This document shows positions 32,242 to 33,944 of a DNA stretch of 33,944 nucleotides, piece after piece. The translations under genes were made by a program, and so were the position numbers. This DNA is from Rhodothermales bacterium (lineage in GTDB: Bacteria > Bacteroidota > Rhodothermia > Rhodothermales > JABDKH01), in assembly GCA_013002345.1 (NCBI GenBank), contig JABDKH010000281.1, positions 1 to 33,944 on the forward strand, in the 5' to 3' direction. Within the stretch, counting starts at the first letter, position 1; each line of letters begins with the position of its first letter. The notes below the pieces were generated by a model that saw nothing but the letters and a program-made list of their open reading frames with translations, searched no databases and was not told the origin of the DNA.

Positions 32242-33525
32242 TTATACGATGCGGTGCTCGAGGATATGCTCGGGAAGAATGTCCTCCGCCTGGGCGCGCA
32301 AGATGTACGACGCATTGAGCACAATTGCGGTCAGGAGCCCGGCGATCCCGATAACGAGGAACCACGGAATCAGACGAGCGAATCCAAGTACACCGAGTAC
32401 GGCGAAGAGAAGCGCATAAAAATCTCTCTTGAAGAGCTTCATGCTCCCGGCAACCAGGCGCTGCAGCCGAGGTCGACCCACGATTCGAAATTCAATAGCG
32501 CGGGCCAAAATGTCGAAGCTGCCGCCTCCTGGTCCGAAGCGAATCAGGAGCATCAACAGCAAGACATAGAGGCCGAAACCAAATACCACAAGCTCACCGA
32601 CGACCGCGTAGTCTCCACCATAGATTCGATAGAGCCCAATGTGAAGACCAAGGACGAAAAGCAGGTTGGTAGCCATGTCGACAGCCGTGTCGAGGCGTGC
32701 ACCCCAGTCCGTGCTCATGAATTTGACGCGAGCCAGTTCGCCATCCGTACCGTCCAGAACGGAGAGGATGTGATATGCGACGCAGCCGGCAGCCAGTAGA
32801 ACAGGGTTCCCGGTGACCAGCATCGCGAGCATCGCTAGTGTTCCAAGGGCCAGCAGCGCCGTGAACTGCGCCGGACGAATCGAGTACGGAATCAACATCC
32901 TGGTGAGTCGGGTCGAAATCGGCCGATTCAGATATCGGGAAACCAATCCGTCCGATGCCTTGATCGACTGCTTCACGAGCCATCTCTCCGCCTTTCGCGG
33001 CTGCCCGGAGCGTGAAACATCAACGTAGCTGTCGTTGGGCGGAGTCGCTTCGGGAATCTGTCCATTCGGATACAGACGACTGAAGTGGTCCGCCGCCGCC
33101 GACAGATCAACATCCTTCAGCAAATGAGAATGCGACCACGGTACTGCCCAGAACAGATTCGGGTAATCCGGGATTCGGATTCGAACGGGCTTGTCCACGC
33201 CTTCAAGCGATCGGTTCAGAAACGAATAGAAATCACCATTTACAAGAACACCGGTGTCGATGAAGACCATGTGGTCTCCGTCACCGATACGGCCGAGTGA
33301 GCCGGGACTCACGTCCGGGCTGACCTTTCGGATGCGCTGTCGGTGAGACGATCCAGGAACGCTGCCCTGAATTCGGGAGAGACTGTTTGAGTCGAGTTCC
33401 GTGCCCAGCGTAATCTCATCAATACCCGCCTGCCTGGCGCTATTAACAAGTCTTGCTATCGGGTGAACGCCGGCTACGTCGGAGGATGCGTTATCCCTGT
33501 CGAGAATGACGAGATGAAGCGCCAT
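32242..33525 (-). CDS. CDP-alcohol phosphatidyltransferase with degenerate nucleotidyltransferase-like N-terminus
   Basis: The 427-residue product has a C-terminal integral-membrane CDP-alcohol phosphotransferase domain (about residues 185-415, several transmembrane helices) with the complete signature D261-G-x2-A265-R266-x8-G275-x3-D279-x3-D283. Such enzymes join a CDP-activated lipid or alcohol to another alcohol. The N-terminal 185 residues resemble a nucleotidyltransferase (inositol-1-phosphate cytidylyltransferase layout: 'PIARLVNSARQAGIDEITL', 'HMVFIDTGVLVNGDFYSFL') but lack the GGxGTR phosphate-binding motif. It may be a DIPPS-type inositol phospholipid synthase whose cytidylyltransferase half is inactive or altered. 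AAGGA lies 5 bases before the ATG, which decides this start. Confidence 0.87.
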   Translation of the reverse strand: MALHLVILDRDNASSDVAGVHPIARLVNSARQAGIDEITLGTELDSNSLSRIQGSVPGSSHRQRIRKVSPDVSPGSLGRIGDGDHMVFIDTGVLVNGDFYSFLNRSLEGVDKPVRIRIPDYPNLFWAVPWSHSHLLKDVDLSAAADHFSRLYPNGQIPEATPPNDSYVDVSRSGQPRKAERWLVKQSIKASDGLVSRYLNRPISTRLTRMLIPYSIRPAQFTALLALGTLAMLAMLVTGNPVLLAAGCVAYHILSVLDGTDGELARVKFMSTDWGARLDTAVDMATNLLFVLGLHIGLYRIYGGDYAVVGELVVFGFGLYVLLLMLLIRFGPGGGSFDILARAIEFRIVGRPRLQRLVAGSMKLFKRDFYALLFAVLGVLGFARLIPWFLVIGIAGLLTAIVLNASYILRAQAEDILPEHILEHRIV

Positions 33526-33944
33526 GTTGGTCCTTACTACTATCTATTGTTGACCCGTCGGGACAAACACTGGCGAGGCAAAAATAGGGATCTGGCTCGC
33601 GGTGGGGCTGTCTCGCCGACTACGTCAAGTGCTAGCGTTCCGGAAAACACAATCTCTCGCTACCACTCGGCATAACGATGACCGGGTGAATTATCTCTGT
33701 TGGGGTTATAGCCGCCACCGTTACAAACAAAGTAACATCAAGGGAAGCCAGGCGACCGGACAGGTGATACCACGGGCTTTCGGGGCTTCCTCAGCATTTC
33801 GAGGCTCTTCCCGTTCCCTATCAGAATCACGACCATCCGAAAACTGTCAAAGCGCCTTGTAATAGGGAGCAGAAGGCATATGTTCCTCTCCGGAGATCCT
33901 GTGAAGATGCTCTTGGACCGTCCGAGAAACCACCCGCCTTCAGG
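33526..33944. other. Region to the window edge with no accepted gene
   Basis: This 419-base stretch holds the upstream region of the gene at 33525. An open frame of about 65 codons on the minus strand enters from the window edge and stops near 33748, but its composition is not protein-like. An ATG at 33890 (plus) with AGAAGG close upstream stays open to the edge (18 codons) and could be the start of a gene outside the window. Neither can be supported from here. Confidence 0.35.
33579..33586 (-). promoter_or_regulatory. Possible -7 promoter element of the phosphatidyltransferase gene
   Basis: Read on the minus strand, TATTTTTG matches the Bacteroidota -7 consensus TAnnTTTG exactly, 53 bases before the start codon. 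No clear -33 TTG is seen at the right distance, so this is a weak call. Confidence 0.3.

Noticed and set aside
33720-33736. GTTAC-N7-GTAAC inverted repeat
   Set aside because: Five-base arms are expected by chance in a stretch of this length.

Overview
The window looks like a chromosomal segment from a moderately GC-rich Bacteroidota-type bacterium, most likely of the Rhodothermota (Rhodothermales) or a close relative. The grounds are a secreted protein with a C-terminal 'YPNP' sorting domain of the type IX secretion system, many small lipoproteins with loose lipoboxes, weak or absent Shine-Dalgarno sequences at many starts, and housekeeping proteins of that general style. This placement is an inference from gene content; no rRNA or tRNA is present. 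I see no phage, insertion sequence, CRISPR array or obvious island.

Layout. 1-4280: a minus-strand spondin-domain secreted protein, then plus-strand genes for an SRPBCC protein, a lipoprotein followed by a clear terminator, a two-helix membrane protein and a Gmad2-type lipoprotein. 4398-9131: a plus-strand run with a serine hydrolase of the beta-lactamase fold, a small two-helix membrane protein, an AlkD-type DNA glycosylase, an NAD(P)-binding protein, a divergent Smr-like protein and an ankyrin-like protein. 9153-14983: a secreted DUF1579-like protein, a class I glutamine amidotransferase (peptidase C26), a lytic-transglycosylase-like protein coupled to an SxtJ-like membrane protein, and the primase DnaG. 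15067-19343: a very short lipoprotein, polyphosphate glucokinase, a TerB-like protein, and a minus-strand group of lipid kinase, deoxyribose-phosphate aldolase and SPOR lipoprotein. 19428-24938: a BtuF/FecCD transporter pair without its ATPase, a long-chain polyprenyl diphosphate synthase (quinone side chain), an RNase Z-like hydrolase and an acyl-CoA carboxylase carboxyltransferase. 25051-28208: a CsbD-like stress protein with a structured leader, a conserved protein of unknown function, the tRNA hydroxylase TrhO, a SAM methyltransferase and a histone H1-like Lys/Ala repeat protein. 28311-33525: a lipoprotein, beta-carbonic anhydrase, a GT4 glycosyltransferase, a TPR protein resembling RMD1, and a CDP-alcohol phosphatidyltransferase with a degenerate nucleotidyltransferase-like N-terminus.

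Most of this is ordinary housekeeping and envelope biology in short operons. I found no convincing new multi-gene system. The items most worth a second look are nested palindromes in the 404-bp divergent region at 31081-31118, mutually exclusive hairpins abutting the ribosome binding site of the CsbD-like gene at 25255-25290, the phospholipid-synthase fusion at 32242-33525, the transglycosylase-like/SxtJ-like pair at 10765-13057, and a 39-residue lipoprotein gene at 15067-15186.
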